Made by a program: the position numbers and the translations under genes | Shown: positions 15,301 to 25,725 of the stretch, piece after piece | Layout: every line of letters begins with the position of its first letter | Numbering within the stretch: the first letter of the stretch is position 1 | Notes under the pieces: model-generated | The model's database searches: none | The model's input: the letters and a program-made list of their open reading frames with translations, nothing else | Told to the model about the DNA's origin: nothing | NCBI RefSeq assembly: GCF_030936135.1 | Contig: NC_082610.1 | Location: 17,246,428 to 17,310,427 of the forward strand | Source of the DNA: Gavia stellata | Lineage: Eukaryota; Chordata; Aves; Gaviiformes; Gaviidae | Direction: 5' to 3' | Length of the DNA stretch: 64,000 nucleotides

Positions 15301-18300
15301 TTCCCCTTTTTACAGGTAAAGAAAGGGATTGCACGAAAATAAAAACACTTGAACATTTAGTTTGTTCTGGACAGCAGTGGATGTTATGGGCAATAAAGTC
15401 TATATTTGTAACTTACAGTCGTGCAATTGCCCTTGTCACAGAGCAGAGCAGACCGCAGCACATTTCTCACATTTCTTCTTCTGAAGAAGATTCTTTTAAA
15501 GCAGAAGAGAAATCTCAGTCTTGCAGACGAGGAATCTCCGTTTCTGTGTTTACCAGGGTACTGCCAGAGCTGACTCCCTTTGCTACATCAGAGAGTAATG
15601 ATACATGCATCCAGGGGAAGGAGGCAAAAGGAAGAATTCTAGAGATCCCTCACAGACATTCCACCGAGCTCCTTATTATGCTGACAGTTGCATGAATAAG
15701 TTACCATCTAATCCAGGTTATGTTCTGCCTGAATGACTTAGTCTTTCCTGCAGTGCTGAAAATCACCTATTTTCGCAAACGCTGGCGAGTCTCTGTAGCT
15801 CGTACCATTATGCAGCTCGCCATGGAGGGTCTCATTGTCTGACACATGCAGCTCTTGATGGAGTAATTTGCCCTTGTCAAACAATTTTCTGCGTGTCCCT
15901 CTGAGGTTATTAGAACTTGAACACTCGCTTTTTACCCCACCGCATTCCTTAGGACTGACTCTTGACACCACCGCAGTGTTTTCTCAGGCCGGCCGTTATT
16001 TTCACTCCTCCCTCCCCCACCCCCATCACTTTGAGTTTGAATTGAGTTTCCTCCCTTTGTTTGTGGGAGAAAAGATTCATACACAGGAAAATGGGAGTGA
16101 CGTGTCAAAAAGGACAGGAAAGTGTTCCTCTGCCTTCAGTTAATTATCTAAATGGCTGCTCTTTTGGAAGTGTTGTGTTATCGTATGGTGATAGAAATAT
16201 AATGAAAGCATCAGTTTCCTTTTTAAATTAAGAGCTTCACAGCAAGCTCCAAATTAAATGCAGTAATGTAGTCATCTTCTAAATGGAGGACTGGTGTTTT
16301 GGGAATACTGGAACAGCCTGGATCTCCAGTGCCTATTCAAACCGCTAAACCACTCGGTAATGTTTTGGGAGGGCTAGCTGCTAGTCTCAGATATATTTCC
16401 AATCTGAAATGAAGGTTAGAATGCTCTGATTAGAGGAACTGTGGAGGGGCCCATCATAGCTTGGCTATAGAAAAAAAAAGGTAATGATTTTTCTCCCATA
16501 AAAGGCAGATCCTCTCCTCCGGGCAGAGGCTCAGTGAGACATCATATGACAGATCACATCTCTTTTGGCAGCTGAAAACAAGTGCGAGTGAAAGCCTGTG
16601 CTCGTGTTTGCAGTTTGTGAGCACAAGTACATGTCTTTTTCTTGCAGATTGAATCAGCTTCCTGCACATCTGGTTGCTAATCCTATATAGTTGTATGACA
16701 TTGCATGTGCAGCTGCAAGCCTTGCACATGAATTCGTTTTCCAATGCTTCTAAACTTTAAATATAAGGCCTTTGTTTCAGGGATAGACATTAACACAAAG
16801 GCTCCTAAACATAAACGAAAGGGCAAGGAAGACAACAGATTCTCCATTATACATCAATCACCTCTAAAGCGGCCTCAGACCTCAATGAGTTGAGCATAAC
16901 TATCTTATAACTCACACAGTCAGCACTGAAGATTTTAGTGAATATTGTTAGGTGGTGTTCTCTAAGGGAAAGTTCCCCGGTTCTTCAGTAGATCATTGTA
17001 TACAGCATTCAGTGTTGCCATTCTCATAACGTTCCTTTAATTTGCAAGCCAAACTGAGGCTGAGCAACGCTGTTACAGTTCCTCTGGACTATCAATAGGT
17101 CAGAAAAGTGTCTGCTCTAAGGTTCCAGCTGGCAAAATGTATTGTTGGTTTTAAGGTGGTTTAACTTTCTTCCCTGTTTTTTTCTAGGCTTTGGCAGCAC
17201 GTTACCAGTGCAATAAACAAAGGCGATCAACACAAGGCGACGCAGGAAAAATTTGTGCTGGAAGAGGAGCAGAGGAATGCCGCCCGGGAGCGGAGAGAGA
17301 ACGGCACAGAATGGAAACCACTGCTCTTCCAGCACGATGCCACGACTAATGAATGGCACTACAAATATGAGGAGTGAGTGGTCGTGTTGGGGGTTATGAA
17401 CAGACCTCGCTCTGCTTGAGTCCCCAGGGATGCAAGCAAGGTTACAGACTTATAATTCGGGTCCTGCCATTCCCCAAACTATGCCCTGGGCTTGCTCTTT
17501 CTGAGCTCCATGTCACGATTAGAATACATATTCCTGATACTAATTGGGCGTAGCTGGAAATGAGGGCTTGGCAGTAGAAAATCTGCTATGACATTGGTAC
17601 AGATACCTATTGTTGCAGTCGAGTGCAGAATCACTTAGCAGAGATTTTCTGCACTGTGCAAGCAGAGTTGACAACTGTGCTCTCCTCCCCTGGCAAGAAG
17701 GAGACTGAACCCCCCTCATTTATTGCTAGGAGCTGTGAATGTAGAGGGAAGTATGTGTTACTCCTCACGCTGCATCTGTGGAAACTCTGGTTACTGTCAG
17801 GGATTAATGCCTGCCCTGATGCATGTGGAAGTAGCATGTTGCTCTTAACACACCTGGTGTGGGATTCTTGCTTTTCTGATGTTTTTTCCTTTGGTCTCAA
17901 CAGTTTAAGACCTTGGGATCCTTTGAACGACATTGCCCAATTTGAGAAGAATGGGATACTTCAGACCATGGAAAGACACTTATCCACAAGGATGTCAAAC
18001 CACAAAACAACATGCATAAACAATCAAATTACACGGCACAAGGTAAAAAGCCTGTTTTGGGCAATATAATATTCTTTACGGTTGTTTAGATACGCAGCCC
18101 TTTTCTGCAGCATTTTTGTGTAAGCACAGCATAGGCTGAAAGGTTTGTTTTGGGTAAATACAGCTTACGACTCTAGACCTGCAATATTATACCATCATTA
18201 ACTCCAAATAATTACAATTCTTGTGACGCACGGAAACAAACTTTACAACACACAAAGAGTTATAAAGCAGGCATGTTTATTACAGCGCCGGGTGCAAGGG

Positions 18301-21300
18301 GATTTCTCCTCAAAGCTTGCACACCGTTTTGGCAAGTAGTTGGATATTTATTACACTAAAGCATACATATTCATAGGGTTTCATAATACTTATGTATAAG
18401 TTGGGGGCAGAGTTGCTTCAGAAACTGCACAGGCTCAGATCTGTCTCTGGTGGTCTTTTACTTCTTCAGGGGTCTTATCTTCCTCTTCTGTCCTCTAGAT
18501 GAACTTTAGTCTTTTACGCATGCTCTCTTCTTACTTGTTGATTTCAGCAGTTTTTAACAAGTTCTAGTTAGTTCTGTGGTCAGACTAACCTTGCAGCTCC
18601 TGTTATCACTCCCTTTGTTCAGCAAGTAGTTCTTGACAAATACCAGTCCCTGATAAACTTAACCCTTAACAGACATTACAGGCGCCAGCCTTGGTAAGTG
18701 AGTTTTAGAAAGAATAAACAAGAAACAATATTCAAGTGATTAAAAGCAGATAGTTATGTCTCTGTATCACTTGGTTGACACATCCTATCCATTTCGGCAT
18801 TTTTCTTCCAGCCAGTGTTAGTGACAGTGACTCTTATACTGGGTTTTGCACATGACTGAGCTCAACTTCACTGTTAAGTGTTCCCAAAGCGGAAAACTTC
18901 CTGTAGTTTTGGAGTACACAACTGAGATCCTGCAACTTCAGTTTTGGTCTTTGCTATCTGCCTTGTCACTTACTTCCTCCTAGACAAGACAAGAAACCTC
19001 TCTCCATCCTTTCCCTTAAACAGAGATGATACTTTCTTATTTCATTGCATTCATCTTCAGAGTAATTTATGTCATTCATAAAATGCTTTGTAAATGGAGA
19101 ACTGCTGAACTAGCTAGATATAACACGTATTACACTGATGAAGTTGTATCTTATTATATGCATAGACTTTTCTTTTATAATGCCCCAAACCTGAATGTCT
19201 CGGAAACAATGAGGAAGTTGAGGTTCATAACTGCTTTTCAGACCCTCCCGTGAGAAGTTTGAATCAATGTGTTTGGTATACCCATCTGAGAGGTAGGGAG
19301 AAACTTTCCAAAGTGCATCAAGAAATTAGGCATAAAAGTTCTGTGATGTTTAAATCCCTCAGGCACCTTCTGAAAAATCTTCCCCAGGAAATTCGATTCT
19401 AAATTTTTCTTCTTTTAATTTTCTGTTATGTATCTGGTTGGTGGGTACTCAACTCAGCAAAAGAACTATAACGTTCATCGCTAGTATGTGTCAGTTAAAG
19501 CTACAACAAGAAGAATTCGGATGGGTGTCTTAAGGATGTTATCATTTGAGGAAATGCTTCTCTACAGGGCATGTGTGTAGCTGCCAGGAGTCCAACTACT
19601 AGTTGTTGCTGAGAGAGCAATCAAACTTCGCAATCTCACAGATATTCCCCAGCAGCCCGAATTATTTTGTTTAAAGCCAAACACAAGAGTCTTTGATTTG
19701 ACAGTGACCGAGTCCCTTTTAATCCCTGTTTTATCCAGAGGTCTGCCAAAGACTGCCGGCGCCGCAAAACCAGTGATCAGCCGTCCAACCACAGCCAGAA
19801 TACAGAGAGCAGCTGTTCAACGCCAGAGTCGGTGCAGGAGCTCTCGGATGATGATGGCAAGTATTTGGGTATCACTGGGTCAGGCTTTAATGTTCTTCCC
19901 TTGGTACCTTATTCCTTGAGCCAGCCCTGGGAAATTTCCCAGCCCACTTAATGCTGCGGGCCCATAGCTCACAGGCAAACACAGAGAATGTTCTGCTCTG
20001 TACATACTTCTGCTTCTCTTTCTGCCTCGTGCTATCCATGCCCACAAGTGCTTCCCAACTCCTGGCACAAACATGTTGGAAAAACACACTGAAATTCCAA
20101 TAGGTACAAGCTGGCATGGACACGCTGGAAAAATACACTGACATTCCAATCGACAAATAGGAAAGAGGCTTCGTTTCCTATTCCCTTTCCTCAGCCTTTG
20201 TTGGAGGTGACCTTGAATGTTTCAGAGATGGGGGCAGGTGTGAGCACTCCATTCCCCTCCCCTCAGCTGGGGAGGATGATGCAAAAATTGTTTCCTAAGA
20301 GCCAAGAAGGAGCCCCAGGCCAGTGTCACAGGACCTGTTGCATTGACCTGTGTCTTTGGGGTGGAAGATTATGTCCCCTATCTCCTTCTCCCCACGTTTC
20401 CTCCTGAGAGTGTCCCCCCAGCTGTGACAATTTGACCACGGCCAGCCACTTGCTGGGTGAACTTGGTTTGTGTTTCATCACCACCACCAGAGATGGTGAT
20501 GCAAAACATCACGTCCTTCGTACTTTGCTGCAGGGTTTGAAAGCCTGTGCGCTCAGTGCGGGAAAGAAATGAATCACCTGAAGGAAATTCATTCAGCTGT
20601 CTTATCCCTACAGAGAGCCCAACAGGACATACACAGGTAACCATTTTCTCTCATCAAATCAATGATCTTAATGGGCTAAAAATAACCTGTGGCATTTAAC
20701 TCCTCCACTGCCCCTTTGGAGCGTCCTTATCAGCTGCAGGGGTGCAGGTAACAACTGTTTCAATAAGTAACCTATTAACACACCGGAAAGGCAAAGCCAC
20801 CCCCTACTTGAAACAGCGCGGAAATCTCTTCCTCTTATGACTCTCTTTATGGGGCAAAAACCATCACCTCAGCACTTTAAGCACCTCTTGGCATGCCCAG
20901 CTGCAAAACAGCTGCAGAAGCTGGGCGGGGCTGGGCCGGGTCCTGGCTATAAATAAATCTCTGCTAGGCAAGAAGGTGTGTGTGTGGGGGGGTCTCTCTC
21001 CTCATCATGGATGTTGCGAATTTGCTCAGTTTGCTGCCGAGATGCAGGAGTGTGGTCTAAAAACTGTGCTCCATAGGTGAAAAGCACTAAATTCCTGGGT
21101 TTTGTATAAAATGCTAGTCGCTGTCTGAGCACGCCTGCTTAAGCTACTGCTGGCAAAGGGCTTTGCACCACAGGCTCCTCTGGGGAGGGCAGGGGAGGTA
21201 TTAACTGCTACATCTGCTCCAGGGAGCCCTGCTGATTCCCCTCTGCATGAGGAGTATTACCCAGCCCGCCCGAGGCTTTGGTGGGGTGGGATCACGCGCG

Positions 21301-21827
21301 AGGCCCACTGTTTCTGGATGCCGGAACCATCGGTGATACGGCTTTAGCTTTTCTCTGCTGCTCTTGGGGGTGTCCAGGGCAAGTTCTTGTATTTGGGAAG
21401 GTTAGGGCAGAGGTTTGTGAGTGGGTGCTGGATGAAGAGATTTCTTGGGGTTTGTGCCCTTACACCTTCTCACGCCAAGCAGTGTGCTCTGCCTGAATCT
21501 GGAGCAGCCAGAAGTACTTATCTGTCTGTTAAAAAGAGGGGAGGTGAAGCCTGTGGGGCACAGTGCTGCACCCGTGAAGGTGTCTCTGAAGTACAGGGAT
21601 CCCTCCTGGTGTGGAAGCGCTGGGTACGCGCACACGTGTGAATGCACACCTCCCTACGACACCCGAATAAACAGACTGCTTTCTTTTCCAGAAACCTCAG
21701 TGCTCTGAACAAAAAGTCCTTCCACAGGAAGGTCTCTTCTGAAAGCTTCCTCCTGGACTCTCGCTGTTGGTTTCTCCTCTGCATCTTTCTTACGTGTCAA
21801 CTATTCATTAATTATGTCTTCAAATAA
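109..21827 (+). CDS. OSBPL5: OSBPL5, oxysterol-binding protein-related protein 5 (5'-partial, 14 exons)
   Basis: Lipid transfer protein of the ORP family. Mammalian ORP5 sits in the ER at contact sites and exchanges phosphatidylserine for PI4P (family knowledge). In-window exons: 109-328, 3630-3814, 5175-5256, 5886-5984, 6947-7043, 7987-8085, 9333-9430, 11463-11552, 14347-14483, 17188-17373, 17904-18042, 19739-19856, 20534-20636, 21692-21827; every junction keeps frame. They give 595 residues plus a stop, against about 880 for the human protein, so the N-terminus with the PH domain lies upstream of base 1. Residues 1-73 are an acidic, Ser-rich linker. The lipid-binding domain runs from about 90 to 470, with KKPYNPILGE at 165-174 and the ORP signature EQVSHHPP at 194-201. 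A hydrophobic tail (about 576-594) ends in a short basic tip and is the ER anchor. OSBPL8 is the closest paralogue. The tail sequence and the CARS1/TNFRSF neighbours favour OSBPL5. Confidence 0.93.
329..3629 (+). other. OSBPL5 intron (3.3 kb)
   Basis: Bounded by GAG|GTAAAAG and ATCGTAG|ACAGG. I see no second gene, RNA gene or recognisable repeat. Short open frames on both strands lack splice context or family similarity. Confidence 0.85.
3630..3814 (+). CDS. OSBPL5: OSBPL5 exon B (start of lipid-binding domain)
   Basis: Acceptor CCCATCGTAG follows a pyrimidine tract; donor CA|GTAAGC. Encodes residues 74-134, including ENKSLMWILLKQLRPGMDLS and LPTFILEPRSF, the N-terminal lid and first strands of the ORP fold. 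Confidence 0.93.
3815..5174 (+). other. OSBPL5 intron (1.4 kb)
   Basis: GT-AG intron. Nothing recognisable beyond short A- or T-rich runs. Confidence 0.85.
5175..5256 (+). CDS. OSBPL5: OSBPL5 exon C
   Basis: Acceptor TCCTGCAG, donor AAG|GTAAAA. Encodes residues 135-162, ending in RWYLSGFYKKPK, a motif shared by ORP5 and ORP8. Confidence 0.93.
5886..5984 (+). CDS. OSBPL5: OSBPL5 exon D (KKPYNPILGE core)
   Basis: Acceptor TTTTTCAG, donor CAG|GTAAGT; 33 codons in phase 0. Carries KKPYNPILGETF, whose lysines contact the PI4P head group in ORP structures (family knowledge), and the EQ that opens the family signature. Confidence 0.95.
6721..6765. repeat. 15-bp tandem repeat, three copies
   Basis: CATATATAATGTTCT, CATATATAATGGTCT and CACATATAATGTTTC follow one another with an exact 15-bp period and few mismatches. 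It lies in the OSBPL5 intron before the VSHHPP exon. Confidence 0.85.
6947..7043 (+). CDS. OSBPL5: OSBPL5 exon E (VSHHPP signature)
   Basis: Acceptor TTCTTCCAG, donor TACG|GTAAGG. Starts with VSHHPPVSAF. The two histidines (198-199) are essential for PI4P binding in the family. The EQVSHHPP signature is therefore split across two exons. Confidence 0.95.
7987..8085 (+). CDS. OSBPL5: OSBPL5 exon F
   Basis: Acceptor AAATTCTAG, donor AAAG|GTAAGT. Encodes residues 228-260, including FLNRGEDYIITMPYAHCKG, a conserved beta-barrel stretch. Confidence 0.94.
8086..9332 (+). other. OSBPL5 intron (1.2 kb)
   Basis: GT-AG intron from AAAG|GTAAGT to CCATTTCAG. No gene or repeat recognised. Confidence 0.85.
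9333..9430 (+). CDS. OSBPL5: OSBPL5 exon G
   Basis: Acceptor CCATTTCAG, donor AAG|GTAAGA. Encodes residues 261-293 (LLYGTMTMELGGKV ... LEFKLK), beta strands of the lipid-binding barrel. Confidence 0.94.
9431..11462 (+). other. OSBPL5 intron (2.0 kb)
   Basis: GT-AG intron. It contains A- and T-runs near 10,710-10,770 and open frames near 10,757-11,165 on both strands, none with exon-like features. Confidence 0.85.
11463..11552 (+). CDS. OSBPL5: OSBPL5 exon H
   Basis: Acceptor CCCCTGACAG, donor TGG|GTAACA. 30 codons (residues 294-323) with NQISGKIKSGEEVLASLNGH, well conserved in ORP5/ORP8. Confidence 0.93.
11553..14346 (+). other. OSBPL5 intron (2.8 kb)
   Basis: From TGG|GTAACA to CCTTCTCAG. 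Somewhat GC-rich near its start. No gene, RNA or clear mobile element recognised. Confidence 0.85.
14347..14483 (+). CDS. OSBPL5: OSBPL5 exon I
   Basis: Acceptor CCTTCTCAG, donor GAG AG|GTAAGG. Residues 324-368. Contains MFWNPT and HIVLFEEQTDFESE, which lead into the C-terminal helical part of the domain. Confidence 0.93.
14484..17187 (+). other. OSBPL5 intron (2.7 kb)
   Basis: GT-AG intron. A 140-codon open frame at 15,273-15,695 (+) has no recognised similarity or splice fit. No repeat identified. Confidence 0.85.
17188..17373 (+). CDS. OSBPL5: OSBPL5 exon J
   Basis: Acceptor TTTTTCTAG, donor GA|GTGAGT. Residues 369-430, with TQEKFVLEEEQRNAARERRE, the charged helix typical of the domain, and a WHYKYE end. 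Confidence 0.93.
17904..18042 (+). CDS. OSBPL5: OSBPL5 exon K (end of lipid-binding domain)
   Basis: Acceptor GGTCTCAACAG, donor AAG|GTAAAA. Residues 431-477 begin with LRPWDPLNDIAQFEKNGILQ, the conserved C-terminal boundary of the lipid-binding domain. Basic residues follow. Confidence 0.93.
18043..19738 (+). other. OSBPL5 intron (1.7 kb) with LTR
   Basis: From AAG|GTAAAA to TTTATCCAG. Apart from the probable solo LTR in its first third, nothing is recognised. Confidence 0.85.
18222..18687 (-). mobile_element. Probable solo LTR of an endogenous retrovirus, antisense to OSBPL5
   Basis: Read on the - strand, this segment opens with TGGCGCCTGTAATGTCTG (or at TGTAATGTC, giving an end at 18,680). 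It carries two AATAAA signals (+ strand TTTATT at 18,280-18,285 and near 18,350). It closes in GTTTCCGTGCGTCACA, so it is bounded by TG...CA. The length of about 460 bp and the position of the polyadenylation signal suit an avian ERV LTR. No internal gag/pol/env sequence adjoins it, so it would be a solo LTR. I could not see a clean target-site duplication, so the ends and family assignment are tentative. Confidence 0.6.
19739..19856 (+). CDS. OSBPL5: OSBPL5 exon L (linker, GC donor)
   Basis: Acceptor TTTATCCAG. The donor is GATG|GCAAGT, a GC rather than GT site. Residues 478-516 go from a basic cluster (CRRRK) to a Ser/Gln-rich acidic stretch (SVQELSDDDG). The GC donor is chosen because it joins in phase to the next exon. 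The nearby GTATTT does not. Confidence 0.85.
20534..20636 (+). CDS. OSBPL5: OSBPL5 exon M (coiled coil before anchor)
   Basis: Acceptor TTTGCTGCAG, donor CACAG|GTAACC. Residues 517-550, including MNHLKEIHSAVLSLQRAQQD, a short amphipathic coiled-coil segment ahead of the membrane anchor. Confidence 0.9.
21692..21827 (+). CDS. OSBPL5: OSBPL5 last coding exon (tail anchor)
   Basis: Acceptor CTTTTCCAG; stop TAA at 21825-21827. Residues 551-595 end in a hydrophobic segment (CWFLLCIFLTCQLFINYVFK), the single C-terminal membrane anchor that holds ORP5 in the ER. An AATAAA overlaps the stop codon. Confidence 0.93.
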
Positions 21828-23035
21828 AATCACTAAGTTTGGCAGCAATAATGATTACCAGCTGCAGGAGGGGGCCACTCACGCAAGGAGCCCAGCGAGG
21901 CACCAAAGCACTTTAGAACCAACGCAGCAGAAGTGGAAGAAAGTTGAAAAATGAGGTTAAAAAGGGACCTGGGAACCTGCAAAACTTTGTTCCTGCAGAT
22001 TATGTCATTTTTGCCTTTTACATGTACATCTTCAAGGACCTCTTAACCTGTACGGGCCTTAATGCTGAAGCCAAATGTAGCTTTAATTGTGCAATTTGTT
22101 TTCTATGTCTTGTCATTTTCTGATGCAATTAATAATTACCCAGCAGTATTGGTACCCCCAAAATGGTAAACACCCCAGCATTTTGGAAAGGTGACACCGG
22201 CCTGGTTCATAGCTCTACGAGTGAGGGAGTGCAGCTGGGGAACTGTGAAGAGCTGATGTCCACGGTGCCTGTCCAGCTGCCTTTAATTATGGGAGGGAGC
22301 ACACTTGGTCCAAAAAAATCCACCCCCGGGATATTAAGTCATGATCTTTTTTGTTGGCACACACAGAATGGGACCTCAGGATGTGTTTTATTTTCCATTC
22401 CACGGGAACTGTAAATATGCACAATTTCCTAGAGCCATTCCTCTTTGGGGAATGGGAAGCATTCAGTGACAGCTCCACATTTGCTTATGGAGCTGCCTGG
22501 TGTGCTGGACCACGGGGCCCATCGAGTGTAACGTCAGACACGCCTGTTCGTAAAACCTGGTCACTTATTATTATTGTTATTATTTGCTATATGGCTGTTT
22601 TATAATATCACAGACTAGCATTGTAGAGAGGAATCCACTGCCCCAGGATAGGTGAGAAGGACGGGAGCGCTATAGGTGTACGTGTGTTCGGTCGTAGGCA
22701 CATTTATTGTCAAAGGTCAGGAAGGAGGAAGAGTTTTGCCACTGTATTGTTCAACTCTGTTAATAGTCTTCCTCTTTTACACCATTTTTTAAAGATTTGC
22801 AATATTTTCTGTAGACTGCAGACAATACTAAGCCTTTCTTTTCTGGCCTGAAGTAGTTCCAAGTGGTAAGTACTGCTATATATACAGCCTTAAAATACTT
22901 AGTGGTGGTGCCAGTCTGGGCAATCTTTCAATGTAAATGTTTCCAAATTTTTAAGTACATTCCTCGTCATATTCCCCAGTTAGGGGAAACCTGTTTGTGC
23001 TTGATATGTTGAAATAAAACTACACACAACTTTTG
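21828..23035 (+). other. OSBPL5: OSBPL5 3' UTR (probable)
   Basis: Non-coding sequence from the stop codon to just beyond the AATAAA at 23,013-23,018, which is followed by a short GT-rich stretch (TTTTGGTGG). An earlier AATAAA overlaps the stop itself and would leave almost no 3' UTR. The distal site is therefore the more likely end. Confidence 0.6.
23013..23018 (+). terminator. OSBPL5: Poly(A) signal AATAAA, probable OSBPL5 end
   Basis: Canonical AATAAA in TGTTGAAATAAAACTAC, about 1.2 kb after the stop. A GT-rich element follows about 20 bases downstream. Confidence 0.6.
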
Positions 23036-24649
23036 GTGGCAGTCTATCTATCTGAGAAATTATTTGTGTGTTTGAACTTGGTTTTGTGTTTTATAGCATT
23101 TTACAAGTAAACAACTCTTAGGCCATGCTTTTTAGAGGAAAAGCTACGGGAGAAGGCCATAAGGCATCTCAGATGTAGGCCGTAAGTCAGAACAGCAATA
23201 GCATTTCGATACCCCTCTGGCTGAAATTATCCGTGTCTTCTAATTGTAGCAACTTCCTCAAAATAGGAAGAAAAGCGGTTGCCTTGATTTTCACTGTCGT
23301 ACATGTAAATGCACAGACTTGTCTTGGACTTAGAAAACCTTTATATTAAGGAGGTAACTTGATGATAGATAGTTCCATGGAGAGAACCAACTCTCTGACA
23401 TGAACAGACAGGATAAGAGCTGGCATCCGGAAGCCGACGTTCAAGAAACATCACAAAAAATAAAGGGCGAGAGTGATTTCATTATTAGCAAAAGTCTCCA
23501 GAAAACCAAAGGATTCTTCATCCTTGAGGAATCATCCTTGAAAAATGTCAAGATTATCAATCCAGATCGGGTGCCTTTTTGAAGGACATCATCCTAGTCA
23601 CTCCTTTCTGAGGACATCGGACCCGTGCCACAGGCAGTGCAAGCCTTGGGAGAGGGTGTCCCGCTGGCCTCTGCCCGTGAAAGAACGTCCAGCTGCTGAT
23701 AACGCCTGCCTGGCTATGCAAGGTCCTGATGCACCTTGAGAGCGTTGGCTCCTAAATGCTGTGCAAACACCTCTGCTGAGGTCCTGCCTGAATCTGCCTT
23801 TGAATGCGTCAGCAAGTCAGCACACCTCTGGCCTGTCGGCACGGCCGTCCCCACCGCACACATCCCCCCGTGGGACCACGAATTCAAGTTACTGGTAGGA
23901 GCCTCTCCTCTTCTGTAGGGATATTTACATCTCTTGGGGTCAAATGTATTCTGGGTGTGAGAAGTAGTTACTAAAACGAAAAAAAAATGCCCAGACCCAC
24001 CTGAACCAAAGAAAAGCAGTGCTGAACAGGAAGACTTCAGTAGGTGTAAAGCAAATGCTTGAAATTCCTTGGATCGTTTCCATTTTACCAAACTACGCAC
24101 CCACAGGGATTTCACTGGGACTTGTTACTGCAGTTAAATAAAACAAATGCTGTTACAGGGAGAGGAGCAGCTCAATGAAAGAAACTATTAACCTACATAA
24201 ACTAATTATACATCAGCACAGGAGGAGTTTCCAACATTTACTGCTGCTGCCGCAGGGGATTAAAAAATAATCCAAAAAGGAACAACCTATAAATCCTTGT
24301 GCCATTAATTTTAATCCAGTTTCAACATCTGGAGGTGAATGTTCCTACATGCCAGTTATGTGCGCGTGGAGGATGAAAGGTCTTCCTGAGCAAAATCACG
24401 GCCAGAAACCTTGCTGTTCTTCTAGGAGGAGTAACTGCTGGTGGAAAAGTTGAGAGCCCTTTCAGGGCTTTAGAAAACCCAGTTATGCACCCAGTTTGTG
24501 CGTTTTTGGAAAAATGCTCCTTCCACCTTTCGCCCTTCCTTTTCGTGATCAGAGAGCAGCCCTTCAGCAGCAACGTGTGAGCTTTGGGTGGAGAGACACG
24601 AATCGGGCCATTTCCTAACGTGGTTTCCTCCTGCTCCTCATAGGTGCAA
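23036..24649. other. Intergenic region OSBPL5 - TNFRSF gene
   Basis: About 1.6 kb between the OSBPL5 poly(A) site and the receptor gene's CpG island. I find no exon, RNA gene or clear repeat. Open frames at 23,714-24,115 (-) and 24,322-24,750 (-) lack similarity to known families. Confidence 0.7.
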
Positions 24650-25725
24650 AGCCTGGTACCGGGGCACGTCCTGGCGCTCGAGGCGGACTTTCCCGGACTG
24701 CGGTGGGCGGGCAGCGCACAGCTGGGGCACAGGCTCCCCGCTCGTCCCACCTCTCTGAAGCCCGGGGGCGGGGGGCGGCCGCGGCCCGCCCCGGGGCCGG
24801 ATAAAGCGGCGGAGGCGCCGCACCGGGAGCGTGCCCAGAGGAGTGGAGAGCGCAGCGGGGCTGCGCCGGGCGCTGCTATGGGAGCCGGAGGGGCGGTGGG
24901 GCTGCTGCTGGTGAGTGTCGGGGGCAGGGGGGGAAAGGTACCGCACCCTCGGGCCGGGGCCGCTGTTTGAGGGCAGGGGCTCGTCCTCCGCCTGGCCGCA
25001 GCCAGCCCCCAGTCCCCTCCTTTTGAGAGGCAAAAAGCCTTTCTCCGAGTCTAGTGTGGAGGAGCCTTGCGGGGTTTTCTGCCCTCCTCTTCCTCAAGAG
25101 ACTTGAGTAACTTCCGTCAACTTTTATTTCGCCTTGCTGAAGTTTCGGGAATCCCGGGTTAACGCAGCTCTCCTAAACGGAAGGCGGCTAAGGGAGCGCG
25201 GGGCCGTGGGGTGAGCCCAGCCCTAGGCTCTCTCCCGGCCTGCGGGGGGTCCCCGGCGGGGCTGGGCCAGGTGGCGGCTCTCCCGAGTCTCTCCCTAGCG
25301 CGGTCGCTGCCACCCACTCGCTTCCTCGGGAGAAGGAAAATTACAAGCCGGGAGCGAGCTCTTTAATAGTCCTCACCTTATCTACTTGTGAAATTGGTGG
25401 TTTTCTAAACTACGCGAATGTGGGGAAGACAGTCCCCCGGGGAGGGAGTTGGAAGAGCGGGGCTGCGGGAGCCGGGACTCTCGGTTTCGGCGTAGAAATT
25501 GGCGGCTGATGGCAATTAGCGCCGGGGAGCTCCGCGGCCGTCCTTCCCCCTCCTCCTGCCTCCGTTTCACCCCTTACCCTCGGTGTTCTAAGCGAGGGAT
25601 GTACCTCGGTGGCCCGAAACCCGCGGCGTCCGAGCTCCCCGCTGGCCGCCCCGCGAAGCACCCGGCCTCCCACTGCGGGGGTCCTGACGGCCCGGTGCCT
25701 CGGGGGGTCTGTGCCCCACAGGGTT
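24650..25725 (+). promoter_or_regulatory. CpG island and promoter of the TNFRSF gene
   Basis: A sharp rise in G+C and CpG density begins about 230 bases before the start codon and lasts through the first 0.8 kb of intron 1. GGATAAAGCGG at about 24,798-24,808 could be a weak TATA-like element. GGGGCGGGG-like Sp1 boxes are close by. The transcription start is not visible directly; it probably lies between 24,800 and 24,870. Confidence 0.75.
24878..24910 (+). CDS. TNFRSF gene exon 1 (signal peptide start)
   Basis: ATG in GCTGCTATGG, then 11 codons ending in GLLL, donor CTG|GTGAGT. A short first coding exon carrying the start of the leader is usual in this family. Confidence 0.85.

Noticed and set aside
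15273-15695. 140-codon open frame in an OSBPL5 intron
   Set aside because: No family resemblance, no splice signals that fit OSBPL5 phase, and no promoter or poly(A) context.
19857-19870. GT donor (GTATTT) a few bases after the GC donor of OSBPL5
   Set aside because: Joining from it to the next exon shifts frame into an early stop, whereas GC at 19,857 preserves the conserved reading.
109-21827. Assignment as OSBPL8
   Set aside because: ORP8 shares the same domain layout, but the C-terminal tail sequence and the CARS1/TNFRSF neighbours fit OSBPL5 better.
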